This document shows, in pieces, positions 35,271 to 43,376 of a DNA stretch of 64,000 bases (within the stretch, counting starts at the first letter, position 1; every line of letters starts with the position of its first letter). The notes below the pieces were generated by a model, which saw only the letters and a list, made by a program, of their open reading frames with translations, did not search any database and was not told the origin of the DNA. The position numbers were made by a program, and so were the translations under genes. The DNA is from Mariprofundus micogutta (GTDB lineage Bacteria; Pseudomonadota; Zetaproteobacteria; Mariprofundales; Mariprofundaceae), in contig NZ_BDFD01000002.1 of assembly GCF_001895085.1 (NCBI RefSeq), positions 62,001-126,000 of the forward strand. The letters run 5' to 3'.

Positions 35271-37903
35271 GCCTCATCCTCCATCACCTTATGCATGACT
35301 TCACGCAAGCGATCCGGAGACACCGGTTTCTGAATAAATGCAGCCAGTCTCTTGCCCGTAAAATGCTGAATCGCATCCTGCTCATTATAACCACTGGTGA
35401 GCACCACCTTGATGTCCGGATTGATGCGTCTGAGTTCACTGAAACACTCTTCTCCACCCATTTTCGGCATGGTCAGATCCATCAAAACTCCGGCAATTCC
35501 TGAACCTCGTTGACGATACACATCCAGTGCCTGCACGCCGTTTTCTACACCAATTGTAGTAAAACCCATATCCTCCAGCATCATGATTGCTGTTTCACGC
35601 ACTGTCTCTTCATCATCCACCACCATGATCAGACCATGGCCGTGCCACAAATCATGTCTGGATAGCTCCACGGTCTGATCCAAGACACCCGAACCGCTCA
35701 CCGGCAACAGAAATTTGAAACTGGTACCTCTGCCCAATTCGCTATACAGCTTCAGCGCCCCCTTATGGCCACGCACAATACCAAGCACCGCACTCATACC
35801 AAGTCCTCGCCCGGTAAATTTGGTTGTGAAAAACGGATCAAATATCTTATCTCTCGTCTCCGCATCCATACCACAACCTGTATCATTCACCTCAACATAG
35901 GCATAACGGCCCTGCACAGGATTATCACCGAAGCAGTCCAGCAGATACGAACTATCGGCCTGCATCACACCGGTCGAAATAGAAATCACGCCACTCTTCT
36001 TACCGATGGCCTCGTTGGCATTGGTTACCAGGTTCATAATCAACTGCTGAATTTGCGCCTCATCAGCTTCAACTGCAGGCAGGCTTTCCGCCAGCGAATA
36101 TTTCAGCACCACCCCCTTCTCCAGAGACACTTCGAGCAGGTGGGTAATCTCTTCAACCGAATCAGATAAATTCAACGGACGTACGACAAACTTGCCCTTG
36201 CCGGAATAAGCCAGCATCTGCCGACACAATACCGAAGCCCGATCACAGGATTGTACAATCTTCTCCAGCTTCTCTTTGGCATCAACCGGATCATTGACCA
36301 CCCTGCGCTGCGCCAGCGCAGCATTACCGAGAATAGCGGACAAGATGTTATTAAAATCATGTGCAATGCCACCGGCAAGTATCCCGAGGCTCTCCAGCCG
36401 CTGGGCATGCTGTACCTGTTTCTCGATACGACTGCGCTGCCTCTCGGCATCGCGCAGTTCCGAAATATCCAGAAAGGTCACCACGCAGCCGATTGTTTCA
36501 TCTCCATCAAAAACCGGATGCGACCAGTATTCAACTGGAAACGAACTGCCATCGCGGCGCCAGAACACTTCATCACGTTTATAAACACGCGTTTTCTGAT
36601 GAAAGGAGCGCATAATATGACAGCTCTGGGGCTCATACGGTGTACCGTCCGGATGCGTATGATGAACCAGCGCATGCATATTTTTACCCAGCAACTGCTC
36701 TGCATTGTCAAAACCCAGCAGCCGCACGCAGGATTTATTGGCAAAGGTGCAGCAACCCTGAGGGTCTATGCCATAAATCGCTTCTGCTGTGGACTCCAGC
36801 AACAAATCCTTGTGATACGCGGCTTCGTACTCAAGACGGCTACGGTAATGCGAATACCCACGCAGAAGTATCACGGCAATGATGATCAAACCTGCCAGCA
36901 AGGTGAGTAGAAGATTGCGAATATGGTAATATTCCGACAAGGCTTCATCTGCATCCACCTCAGTGATAATACCCAGATCCAGCATACGGTCCCATTGCCA
37001 TACACCGAACACCCGGACACCACGGTAATCACGGTAGCCCTGCATATCCGCACCATCCGGATGTTTGAGCAGCCCGTCTACAGCATGGGTGAGCGGCCAT
37101 TGCTCCATATTTGCGGGTAACGGCTGAGCTTTTGTCAGCAAAGCTCCGGGATCTGCGGCACGAATGGCCAGCACACTACTCTGGGCTGGCTTCAATAGTC
37201 CGACGTCCCGCAAATCGCTTTCAAAGCGGCTGCTACTCAGCAGCAAGCCCTCTCTGCTGACCAGATAGGTTTCACTGCTTTTGCCACTGCGTCCCTTTAC
37301 GGTTGTTACACTAAAATGGCGACTCTCAGCCAATTCAAGGGCAAACACACCAATATGGGCACCTTTATTATCTGTCACCGGCAACATCACCCACATACGT
37401 GGCCCATCCGGTGTGGCAAACGGATGTGTCACCTTATGGCTGCCACTCATGACTGCATGCAGATGATGGGATACTGCCTCGGGCATGGCATTACCTAATT
37501 CAGCATCACGCATACCGGCTACTAATATACCTGAAGCATCAAAAACGAAAAAGTCGCGATACTCATGGGAAACCATCCATGCGGCCAGATCACGACGAAG
37601 ATTAAAACGGCTATCAGCAGTGCCAGCACCGTTAATCTCAACAGCCAGCTTATTCAGAAACATGTTTTCAGAAATAAGCGAGGCGATTTCGCCGGTCATC
37701 TCTGCACCCTGACTGGCAAGATCACTATCTACCCAGTGGTTCAGCGCCTGCATTTCAGCCTGTACTGCCTCGAGCGTATTGCTCCGGATTGCATTCAAAC
37801 TAAACCATGACAGCAGGGATGCCAGCAGCAGAAACAGAGCTGCAACAAACCAACCGTTAACAGTCATGCCTATGTCTCGCCGAGCGCGCATGCTTTCCTG
37901 CAT
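35267..37903 (-). CDS. Hybrid histidine kinase: periplasmic Cache-type sensor, PAS, HisKA, HATPase, REC
   Basis: An 878-residue membrane kinase. TM1 is about residues 15-37, followed by a periplasmic domain of about 270 residues of the double-Cache type, TM2 near 335-350, a PAS/PAC domain about 370-480, HisKA with GIAHDFNN, HATPase with N-box (NLVTNANEAIG), G1 (DTGCGM) and G2 (GRGLGMSAV), and a C-terminal receiver with VVDDEE, phospho-Asp in LMDLTMPKMGG and Lys in QKPV. A GGAGGG site lies upstream. Four-base overlap with the PstS-like gene suggests a joint ligand-sensing pair. No response regulator with an output domain is nearby. Confidence 0.88.
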   Translation of the reverse strand: MQESMRARRDIGMTVNGWFVAALFLLLASLLSWFSLNAIRSNTLEAVQAEMQALNHWVDSDLASQGAEMTGEIASLISENMFLNKLAVEINGAGTADSRFNLRRDLAAWMVSHEYRDFFVFDASGILVAGMRDAELGNAMPEAVSHHLHAVMSGSHKVTHPFATPDGPRMWVMLPVTDNKGAHIGVFALELAESRHFSVTTVKGRSGKSSETYLVSREGLLLSSSRFESDLRDVGLLKPAQSSVLAIRAADPGALLTKAQPLPANMEQWPLTHAVDGLLKHPDGADMQGYRDYRGVRVFGVWQWDRMLDLGIITEVDADEALSEYYHIRNLLLTLLAGLIIIAVILLRGYSHYRSRLEYEAAYHKDLLLESTAEAIYGIDPQGCCTFANKSCVRLLGFDNAEQLLGKNMHALVHHTHPDGTPYEPQSCHIMRSFHQKTRVYKRDEVFWRRDGSSFPVEYWSHPVFDGDETIGCVVTFLDISELRDAERQRSRIEKQVQHAQRLESLGILAGGIAHDFNNILSAILGNAALAQRRVVNDPVDAKEKLEKIVQSCDRASVLCRQMLAYSGKGKFVVRPLNLSDSVEEITHLLEVSLEKGVVLKYSLAESLPAVEADEAQIQQLIMNLVTNANEAIGKKSGVISISTGVMQADSSYLLDCFGDNPVQGRYAYVEVNDTGCGMDAETRDKIFDPFFTTKFTGRGLGMSAVLGIVRGHKGALKLYSELGRGTSFKFLLPVSGSGVLDQTVELSRHDLWHGHGLIMVVDDEETVRETAIMMLEDMGFTTIGVENGVQALDVYRQRGSGIAGVLMDLTMPKMGGEECFSELRRINPDIKVVLTSGYNEQDAIQHFTGKRLAAFIQKPVSPDRLREVMHKVMEDEA

Positions 37904-37954
37904 AGTCAGAATCCCTCCAGTCCCACCGGCATCATTACCTTTAGCTCATTTGAT

Positions 37955-38078
37955 TTCAAGCGACTTGAAGCAAACACCCTGCATGCAGACTGTTTAACTC
38001 AGCCAACTGATAAACCGCAGATGGCCATTATTCACAGCTTCATTGCTGTTCTTTCCGAGAATTAGCACGCTTCTTGCT
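37955..38078 (+). promoter_or_regulatory. Sigma-54 promoter of the motA operon with upstream palindrome
   Basis: TAGCACG-CTTC-TTGCT (38063-38078) matches the RpoN consensus TGGCACG-N4-TTGCW with one change in the -24 GG (AG). Predicted start of transcription is near 38089, ahead of the motA GTG at 38143. A perfect TTCAAG-CGA-CTTGAA palindrome at 37955-37969 lies about 125 bases upstream, a distance suited to an enhancer-binding protein. An 8-bp inverted repeat (GTTTCAAC/GTTGAAAC, 38098-38130) in the leader ends just before the ribosome site. Confidence 0.75.
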
Positions 38079-38142
38079 AACTGATGAAAAAGTCGCCGTT
38101 TCAACACGGCAATTTAACTCAAGTTGAAACCGGGAGGTCTCA

Positions 38143-38901
38143 GTGGATATTGCAACTCTCATAGGCATAGTCCTTGCATTTGGCCTGGTGGCATTTGCGA
38201 TTGGTGGCGGTATCGCCAGCTTTATCGACCCGCCATCGATGATGATTGTAATTGGCGGTACGGTAGGTGTGCTGCTGGTAGGTTATCCGCTGGCCAACTG
38301 TATTGGTGTCATTGGTGTGGCACTTAAAACATTCATGTACAAAGTCGACCCCGGCTCAGATGTGGTTGGTAAACTGGTAGAGCTGGCACAGGTGGTCCGT
38401 AAAGACGGAATTTTGGCGCTTGAAAGTGAAGTCGGCAATATAGAAAACGAGTTCATGGCCAAAGGTTTGCAGATGGCCATTGACGGGCAGGAACCGCAAG
38501 CTATCGAAGATATCCTGTATATGGAGATGGATAAGGTGGCAGATCGTCACTCCAGAGGCGCGGACATGTTCACCGCTCTCGGCACCTATGCACCATCGAT
38601 GGGCATGATCGGCACACTCGTCGGCCTTGTACTGATGCTGCAGAATATGTCTGATCCATCTTCGATCGGCCCATCCATGTCGATTGCACTGCTGACCACA
38701 TTTTACGGCGCCCTGATGGCCAATATTCTGTTTCTGCCCATGGCAGGAAAGCTGAAAACGCGTAGCAAAGAAGAGTTACTGATACAGGAAATCATTCTGG
38801 TGGGCATACAGTCTTTGGTTGCAGGTGAAAATCCGCGCATCATGGAACAGAAACTGCTCGGTTATCTGCCGCCAAAAGAACGCGCTTCCTCTTTCGAATA
38901 A
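38143..38901 (+). CDS. motA: Flagellar stator protein MotA/PomA
   Basis: Forms the ion-channel stator with MotB and generates torque on the rotor. The 252-residue protein starts at GTG 38143 after a GGGAGG site and shows four membrane segments (about 3-22, 30-50, 148-170, 182-205) with the conserved cytoplasmic loop and the MotA signature YAPSMGMIGTLVGLVLML. The size and sequence type resemble the PomA-like group. It leads an operon with two motB paralogues and fliL-fliP. Confidence 0.93.
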   Translation: MDIATLIGIVLAFGLVAFAIGGGIASFIDPPSMMIVIGGTVGVLLVGYPLANCIGVIGVALKTFMYKVDPGSDVVGKLVELAQVVRKDGILALESEVGNIENEFMAKGLQMAIDGQEPQAIEDILYMEMDKVADRHSRGADMFTALGTYAPSMGMIGTLVGLVLMLQNMSDPSSIGPSMSIALLTTFYGALMANILFLPMAGKLKTRSKEELLIQEIILVGIQSLVAGENPRIMEQKLLGYLPPKERASSFE

Positions 38902-38922
38902 GGATAATCAGGCAGAAACAAC

Positions 38923-39693
38923 ATGGCAAAACGCGACAAAAAACCGCCTCCATTACCGTTTCCGGCAGATCCGGGGGCCGCACTGTTTCTCGAACTGATG
39001 ATGCAGATGCTGGCCTTCTTTATCCTGCTCACATCTTATGCTGTCATTGTCGAGGATAAGAGGCTTGCCGCTATCGGCTCACTGGCAGGCACATTCAACC
39101 CCATGCCACGTGGTGCAAACCTGACAAAAGGTCAGGGCCCTGCACTCCCCACACGTGATATTGTCGATGGAGCATCAGCCCCCAAACGAACCGCCAAAGA
39201 ATTGACAGACATATCCAAGGAACTCGGCATGGAAGATTCCATGCAGGTGCTACCGCTGGATCAGGATACTGTTCGCATTCGTTTCAGTGAACATATCGCT
39301 TTTGCTACCGGTAAAACCACCCTCTCAGACACCTCTCTGGCGCTGGTGGATCAACTGGCTGAAAGCTTCAAGCGGCCAGAGGTCGTTGAAATTCAGATTG
39401 AAGGGCATACCGATGATCTGCCAACACGCGGCTCCGGTTATAGCTCCAATTGGGAACTATCTGCCGCACGAGCGATGAGTGTATTCCATGCTCTGGAGCA
39501 ACGTGGTGTTGCCACTTCACGCATGATTGCAGCAGGCATGAGCGACAAACACCCCATTGCAGATCGACCTGATCTGGCCCGCAGAGTGGATATCACACTG
39601 AAATTCCGCCCTGTAACAGATCAAAATGTGGAAAAAGGACAGATTCATGAGCTTCAGCGATCAGTGATTTCTGCCCCCAAGAGTTCATTCTAA
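38923..39693 (+). CDS. MotB-like stator protein with Glu in place of the ion-binding Asp
   Basis: A 256-residue MotB-family protein: one N-terminal membrane span and a C-terminal OmpA/peptidoglycan-binding domain (IEGHTDDLPTRG, WELSAARA). In the plug-side span the channel residue that is Asp in MotB (ADLVSLMLTFF in the next gene) aligns with Glu24 here (LELMMQMLAFF). The usual NRRV near the end reads ARRV. It begins 22 bases after motA and its stop overlaps the start of the second motB by one base. It may form a mixed stator or a structural partner; it is not known from the sequence alone. Confidence 0.85.
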   Translation: MAKRDKKPPPLPFPADPGAALFLELMMQMLAFFILLTSYAVIVEDKRLAAIGSLAGTFNPMPRGANLTKGQGPALPTRDIVDGASAPKRTAKELTDISKELGMEDSMQVLPLDQDTVRIRFSEHIAFATGKTTLSDTSLALVDQLAESFKRPEVVEIQIEGHTDDLPTRGSGYSSNWELSAARAMSVFHALEQRGVATSRMIAAGMSDKHPIADRPDLARRVDITLKFRPVTDQNVEKGQIHELQRSVISAPKSSF

Positions 39694-40391
39694 TGGCCAG
39701 AAAGAAAAAATGGCCGGTCGAATACCTGCCCAACACCGAGGCCTGGATGACCACGTTTGCAGATCTGGTCAGCCTGATGCTTACCTTCTTCATCCTGCTC
39801 ATCTCCATGTCTACCATGGACAAAACCGGCCTCTCCGATATTGAATCATCATTCACAAAGGCCGTTTCCGTACTCAATGCAGGTGATAAAACAGAGTTAC
39901 AAATTATCCCGCCTTTTGAGATGCAAAAACTGGTCAGCCCCCGAGAGTTGATGCTCGCCATGCGCCAGAACAGCCACGCCATGATGAAAAACAGTACACT
40001 GGAACACAAGGTGAAAGGTGTGATCATTAAAGACCGCCTCTACCTCAGAATCCCATCTACAACACTGTTTGAGAAAGGCTCGGCAGAATTAAAAGAAGAA
40101 CATGTAAAGGCGATCCAGAAACTGGCACAGATGCTAGCCATTTCACCGGGAAAAATCCGGGTGCAGGGCCACACCAATGACAAAATCGACCTGGCCGACA
40201 GCCAGTATGCCGACCCCTGGCAGCTCTCTCTGGCAAGAGCGGCATCAGTCTTGCATATACTTGAAGATGAAGGCGTGAATCCGGCAAGATTATCTATGGT
40301 TGGTTATGGCCCATCAAGGCCGGTATCAACTGAAGCGACACCATTTGGTCGCAGTAAAAACAGACGGGTTGAAATTGTTGTGTTCAAGTAA
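39693..40391 (+). CDS. motB: Flagellar stator protein MotB (canonical)
   Basis: A 232-residue MotB: one membrane span with the ion-binding Asp24 in FADLVSLMLTFFILL, and an OmpA-type domain with VQGHTNDK, WQLSLARA and NRRVEIV. It anchors the stator to peptidoglycan and carries the ion-binding Asp of the channel. The start overlaps the stop of the preceding MotB-like gene. It is followed after 52 bases by fliL. Confidence 0.93.
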   Translation: MARKKKWPVEYLPNTEAWMTTFADLVSLMLTFFILLISMSTMDKTGLSDIESSFTKAVSVLNAGDKTELQIIPPFEMQKLVSPRELMLAMRQNSHAMMKNSTLEHKVKGVIIKDRLYLRIPSTTLFEKGSAELKEEHVKAIQKLAQMLAISPGKIRVQGHTNDKIDLADSQYADPWQLSLARAASVLHILEDEGVNPARLSMVGYGPSRPVSTEATPFGRSKNRRVEIVVFK

Positions 40392-40443
40392 CAGCGCTGA
40401 AACCTGATGAAAGAAAACCGCACGATGAACGTGGAGGAATAGC

Positions 40444-40965
40444 ATGGCAGACAAAGAAGAAAAAGAAGAAGGTGGCAAATCATCCGGCGGCGGCCTGTTG
40501 CCGATTATCAATCTGGTACTGCTTGTGCTGGTACTGGCTGTGGGTGGTTTCATCGCATGGAAAATGATGAGCATGGAACAACCTGCAGTGGATACGGACA
40601 AACCGGCTGTAGAACAGAATAGTGATACGGCTATCCCTGAAGCAGAGGATGAAAGCGATGCGGCCCCTATCCTGATGGACATTGAAAACATCACCGTCAA
40701 TCTTGCCGATACAGACCAGAGTCGTTTTTTACGTACCCAGATCAAGCTGGAGGTGCGTAATGAAGAAGCACAGACCAAGGTGACTGCCAATATGGTTAAG
40801 ATCAATGATCTGATCATCACCATTCTGGCCAGCAAAAAGTTCTCTGAGATCAGGACACCGCAGGGCAAATATGCCTTGAAAGAAGACCTGATCTATCGCA
40901 TGAACCGCATTGTCGGAGGCAAACCGATCAAAAACCTCTACTTCACAGACTTCGTTTCCCAGTAA
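40444..40965 (+). CDS. fliL: Flagellar basal-body-associated protein FliL
   Basis: FliL surrounds or stabilises the stator near the rotor. The 173-residue protein has a charged N-terminus, a membrane span (about residues 18-40), an acidic linker and a periplasmic domain with LADTDQSRFLRTQIKLEV and a C-terminal LYFTDFVSQ, typical of FliL. A GTGGAGG element lies before the ATG. It directly precedes fliM. Confidence 0.93.
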   Translation: MADKEEKEEGGKSSGGGLLPIINLVLLVLVLAVGGFIAWKMMSMEQPAVDTDKPAVEQNSDTAIPEAEDESDAAPILMDIENITVNLADTDQSRFLRTQIKLEVRNEEAQTKVTANMVKINDLIITILASKKFSEIRTPQGKYALKEDLIYRMNRIVGGKPIKNLYFTDFVSQ

Positions 40966-40992
40966 TGAAGTTCAGGATCAGCGGAGTGTAAC

Positions 40993-41979
40993 ATGAGCGA
41001 ACCGATTCTTGCACCAGAGGAGATTGAAGCCCTGATGGCTGAAGTCGCACCTTCGGAAGAAACAGAAGCGCTGTTTGCCGCTTTGCCGCCCATCAAACAG
41101 CCTGAGAATGTAGATGAATATCACTTCAGCAGTGCCGATGATGACGGCCCTGAGCGCTATCCCATGTTCGTTAACCTGCAGGAAAGGCTGGTAGAGATCC
41201 TGGATGAGCAGTGGGATGAACTATTCAGAAGAGATATCAATGTGCACGTAGACCGTCTGGAGAACACGGTATACAAGGACCTGATTACAGTTGAAAGTCC
41301 TCAGGTCTATTTTGTCTTTGAAGTCGAAGATAACGGTAAAATGATGATAACCTGCGATACGGCCATGATTGTTGCCTTTGTTGATGCAATGCTCGGTGGT
41401 GAAGGTGAATCCAGTGATACGCCACAATCACTGTCTCCTGTTGAAATGCGCTTGAGCCATCGCATTGCTGTAAAGCTGGCAAACTCACTGAGCACCGTAT
41501 GGGCTCCTGTACATGAACTGGATTTTCAGGTGATCAAACTTGATGACGACCCGCAATTCCTTGCCGTCACCAGCGCATATGAAACATGTTTCAGCGCCTA
41601 TTTTGAAGTGAAAATCAGTGATAATTTAACCAGCAAATTCGGCATCCATTACCCGCAGCCATTTCTTGAACCCATGCTAGAGACCCTGCGTGTCACGGTT
41701 AGTGATGAACCAACTGAAACCGACACAGAATGGGCTGATGCACTTATGGATAGCATCTCACACACACCAACCAATATCCGTTTTCAACTCGATAGTTGTC
41801 AGGTGGATATCGGCACTTTCCTGAATTTGAAACCGGGAGATTTTCTGCCCATGAAAATCAGGCAAAATGAACTGTGCACAATCTGGATCGAAGACATTTG
41901 TATGTTTGAAGCCAAGCCAGGAGACCAGAATGGTATGCTGGCTGCCGAAATTGTTGCACCCACAAAACCCGGAGGTTAA
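40993..41979 (+). CDS. fliM: Flagellar motor switch protein FliM
   Basis: Forms the middle of the C-ring and binds phospho-CheY at its N-terminus. The 328-residue product starts with an acidic segment, LAPEEIEALMAEV, which fits the CheY-binding motif (usually LSQEEIDALL) followed by the middle CheC-like domain and a C-terminal SpoA domain (about 250-325). The ATG of fliN follows two bases after its stop, so translation is coupled. Confidence 0.93.
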   Translation: MSEPILAPEEIEALMAEVAPSEETEALFAALPPIKQPENVDEYHFSSADDDGPERYPMFVNLQERLVEILDEQWDELFRRDINVHVDRLENTVYKDLITVESPQVYFVFEVEDNGKMMITCDTAMIVAFVDAMLGGEGESSDTPQSLSPVEMRLSHRIAVKLANSLSTVWAPVHELDFQVIKLDDDPQFLAVTSAYETCFSAYFEVKISDNLTSKFGIHYPQPFLEPMLETLRVTVSDEPTETDTEWADALMDSISHTPTNIRFQLDSCQVDIGTFLNLKPGDFLPMKIRQNELCTIWIEDICMFEAKPGDQNGMLAAEIVAPTKPGG

Positions 41980-41981
41980 TC

Positions 41982-42284
41982 ATGACTGATGAAGCGACTA
42001 CAAATGAAGGTGATCGCTCTCACCGCGCCAATCTTGAAGCAATCATGCATGTTCCGCTTGAAATCAGCGTGGAACTTGGACGTGTAAAATTACCCCTGCA
42101 TACCATCGCCAGAATGAACAAAGGCATGGTGATTGAAATGAATAAAGAGGCCAATGCCGAGGTTCAAATTCTCGCCAATGGTACGGTTTTCGCGAAAGGT
42201 GAAGTGGTCTCAACAGACGATCACCTTGGTGTTCGCATCACGGAAATCATACCTGCTGCAGCACGCATCAGCAGTCTCTCCTGA
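41982..42284 (+). CDS. fliN: Flagellar motor switch protein FliN
   Basis: The 100-residue FliN is a SpoA-domain protein that forms the bottom of the C-ring and binds the export ATPase complex. The domain runs from about residue 28 (VPLEISVELGRVKLPLHTIARM) to the C-terminus. It starts two bases after fliM and ends ten bases before fliO. Confidence 0.93.
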   Translation: MTDEATTNEGDRSHRANLEAIMHVPLEISVELGRVKLPLHTIARMNKGMVIEMNKEANAEVQILANGTVFAKGEVVSTDDHLGVRITEIIPAAARISSLS

Positions 42285-42293
42285 AACCGATTG

Positions 42294-42602
42294 ATGGAAA
42301 CCAGCCTGTTCTCCATGGTTCTTCAGTCGCTGCTGGCTTTATCAGCAGTGCTGGGACTCTTTGCTCTGATGGTTTGGGCTATGCGCCGCTTTCAACAGCA
42401 TACAGGCAACAATATGCCCCGCGATTTCAAGGTGGTGCAAAGGATTCACATCGACAACAAGAACAGCATCGTCGAAATCCGTCATCGCGGCGCCCACTAT
42501 CTGCTGGGTTTATCTCCCGGAGGGTTAACCCAACTCAGGCCGGATCAGACGCTGCCTCTATCAGAAGCCACTGCTGCTGAACTGCCGGACGAGACAACAT
42601 GA
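42294..42602 (+). CDS. fliO: Flagellar export protein FliO
   Basis: FliO assists assembly of the FliP pore of the flagellar type III export gate. The 102-residue product has one membrane span (about residues 8-28) and a short cytoplasmic domain with VQRIHIDNKNSIVEI and HYLLGLSPGGL. The ATG at 42294 is used; the TTG one codon earlier is less likely. Its stop overlaps the fliP start by four bases. Confidence 0.85.
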   Translation: METSLFSMVLQSLLALSAVLGLFALMVWAMRRFQQHTGNNMPRDFKVVQRIHIDNKNSIVEIRHRGAHYLLGLSPGGLTQLRPDQTLPLSEATAAELPDETT

Positions 42603-43342
42603 CAAAACGTTTATTGCTACTGTTGCTCATCGGCCTGCTGCTGCCTCATCTGGCTCAGGCAGCTGATATTCCGACCCTGTCCATGAGCCTTGGTGACAGT
42701 GATGATCCGGATGCATGGTTCACCGGTCTGAAGATCATCGCCATGATGACTGTGCTGACGCTGGCGCCATCCATTCTGGTCATGATGACATCGTTTACGC
42801 GCGTGCTGATTGTCTTCGCATTTCTGCGTCAGGCCATGGGTACTCAGCAATCACCACCCAATCAGATTCTGGTTGGCCTGGCACTGTTCCTCACCATGTT
42901 CATTATGATGCCTGTATGGCAAAAAATTGACACCAATGCCCTGACGCCCTATCTCAATGAGGATCTCAACCAATCCGTTGCTTTTGAACGTGGTGTTGCT
43001 CCTTTGCGTGATTTTATGCTTAAACAGACGCGTGAAGATGATCTGATTCTTTTTTTGGGTGCTGCCAAAATGGAAAAACCGGCCAAAGCCGAGGAGATGC
43101 CGCTGCATGTGCTGATTCCATCGTTTGTGATATCGGAATTGCGTACTGCATTTGAAATCGGTTTTCTGATCTATATCCCGTTTGTCATTCTCGATCTTGT
43201 TGTAGCCAGCGTATTGATGTCCATGGGTATGATGATGTTACCGCCGGTAATGATATCCCTGCCATTGAAAATCATTCTGTTTGTGCTGGTTGATGGCTGG
43301 CATCTGATCACAGCTAACCTGCTCGCCAGCTTCAAGTTTTAA
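42599..43342 (+). CDS. fliP: Flagellar export gate protein FliP
   Basis: FliP forms the export gate with FliQ and FliR. The 247-residue product has a cleavable signal (MTKRLLLLLLIGLLLPHLAQA), then membrane segments with the family stretches LAPSILVMMTSFTRVLIV, FLRQAMGTQQSPPNQILVGL and a C-terminal MMMLPPVMISLPLKIILFV. The next export gene, fliQ, is not adjacent: two reverse-strand genes intervene. Confidence 0.95.
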   Translation: MTKRLLLLLLIGLLLPHLAQAADIPTLSMSLGDSDDPDAWFTGLKIIAMMTVLTLAPSILVMMTSFTRVLIVFAFLRQAMGTQQSPPNQILVGLALFLTMFIMMPVWQKIDTNALTPYLNEDLNQSVAFERGVAPLRDFMLKQTREDDLILFLGAAKMEKPAKAEEMPLHVLIPSFVISELRTAFEIGFLIYIPFVILDLVVASVLMSMGMMMLPPVMISLPLKIILFVLVDGWHLITANLLASFKF

Positions 43343-43376
43343 TCGATTCAACGGCCCCGGGCCGATATTGAGCCAC

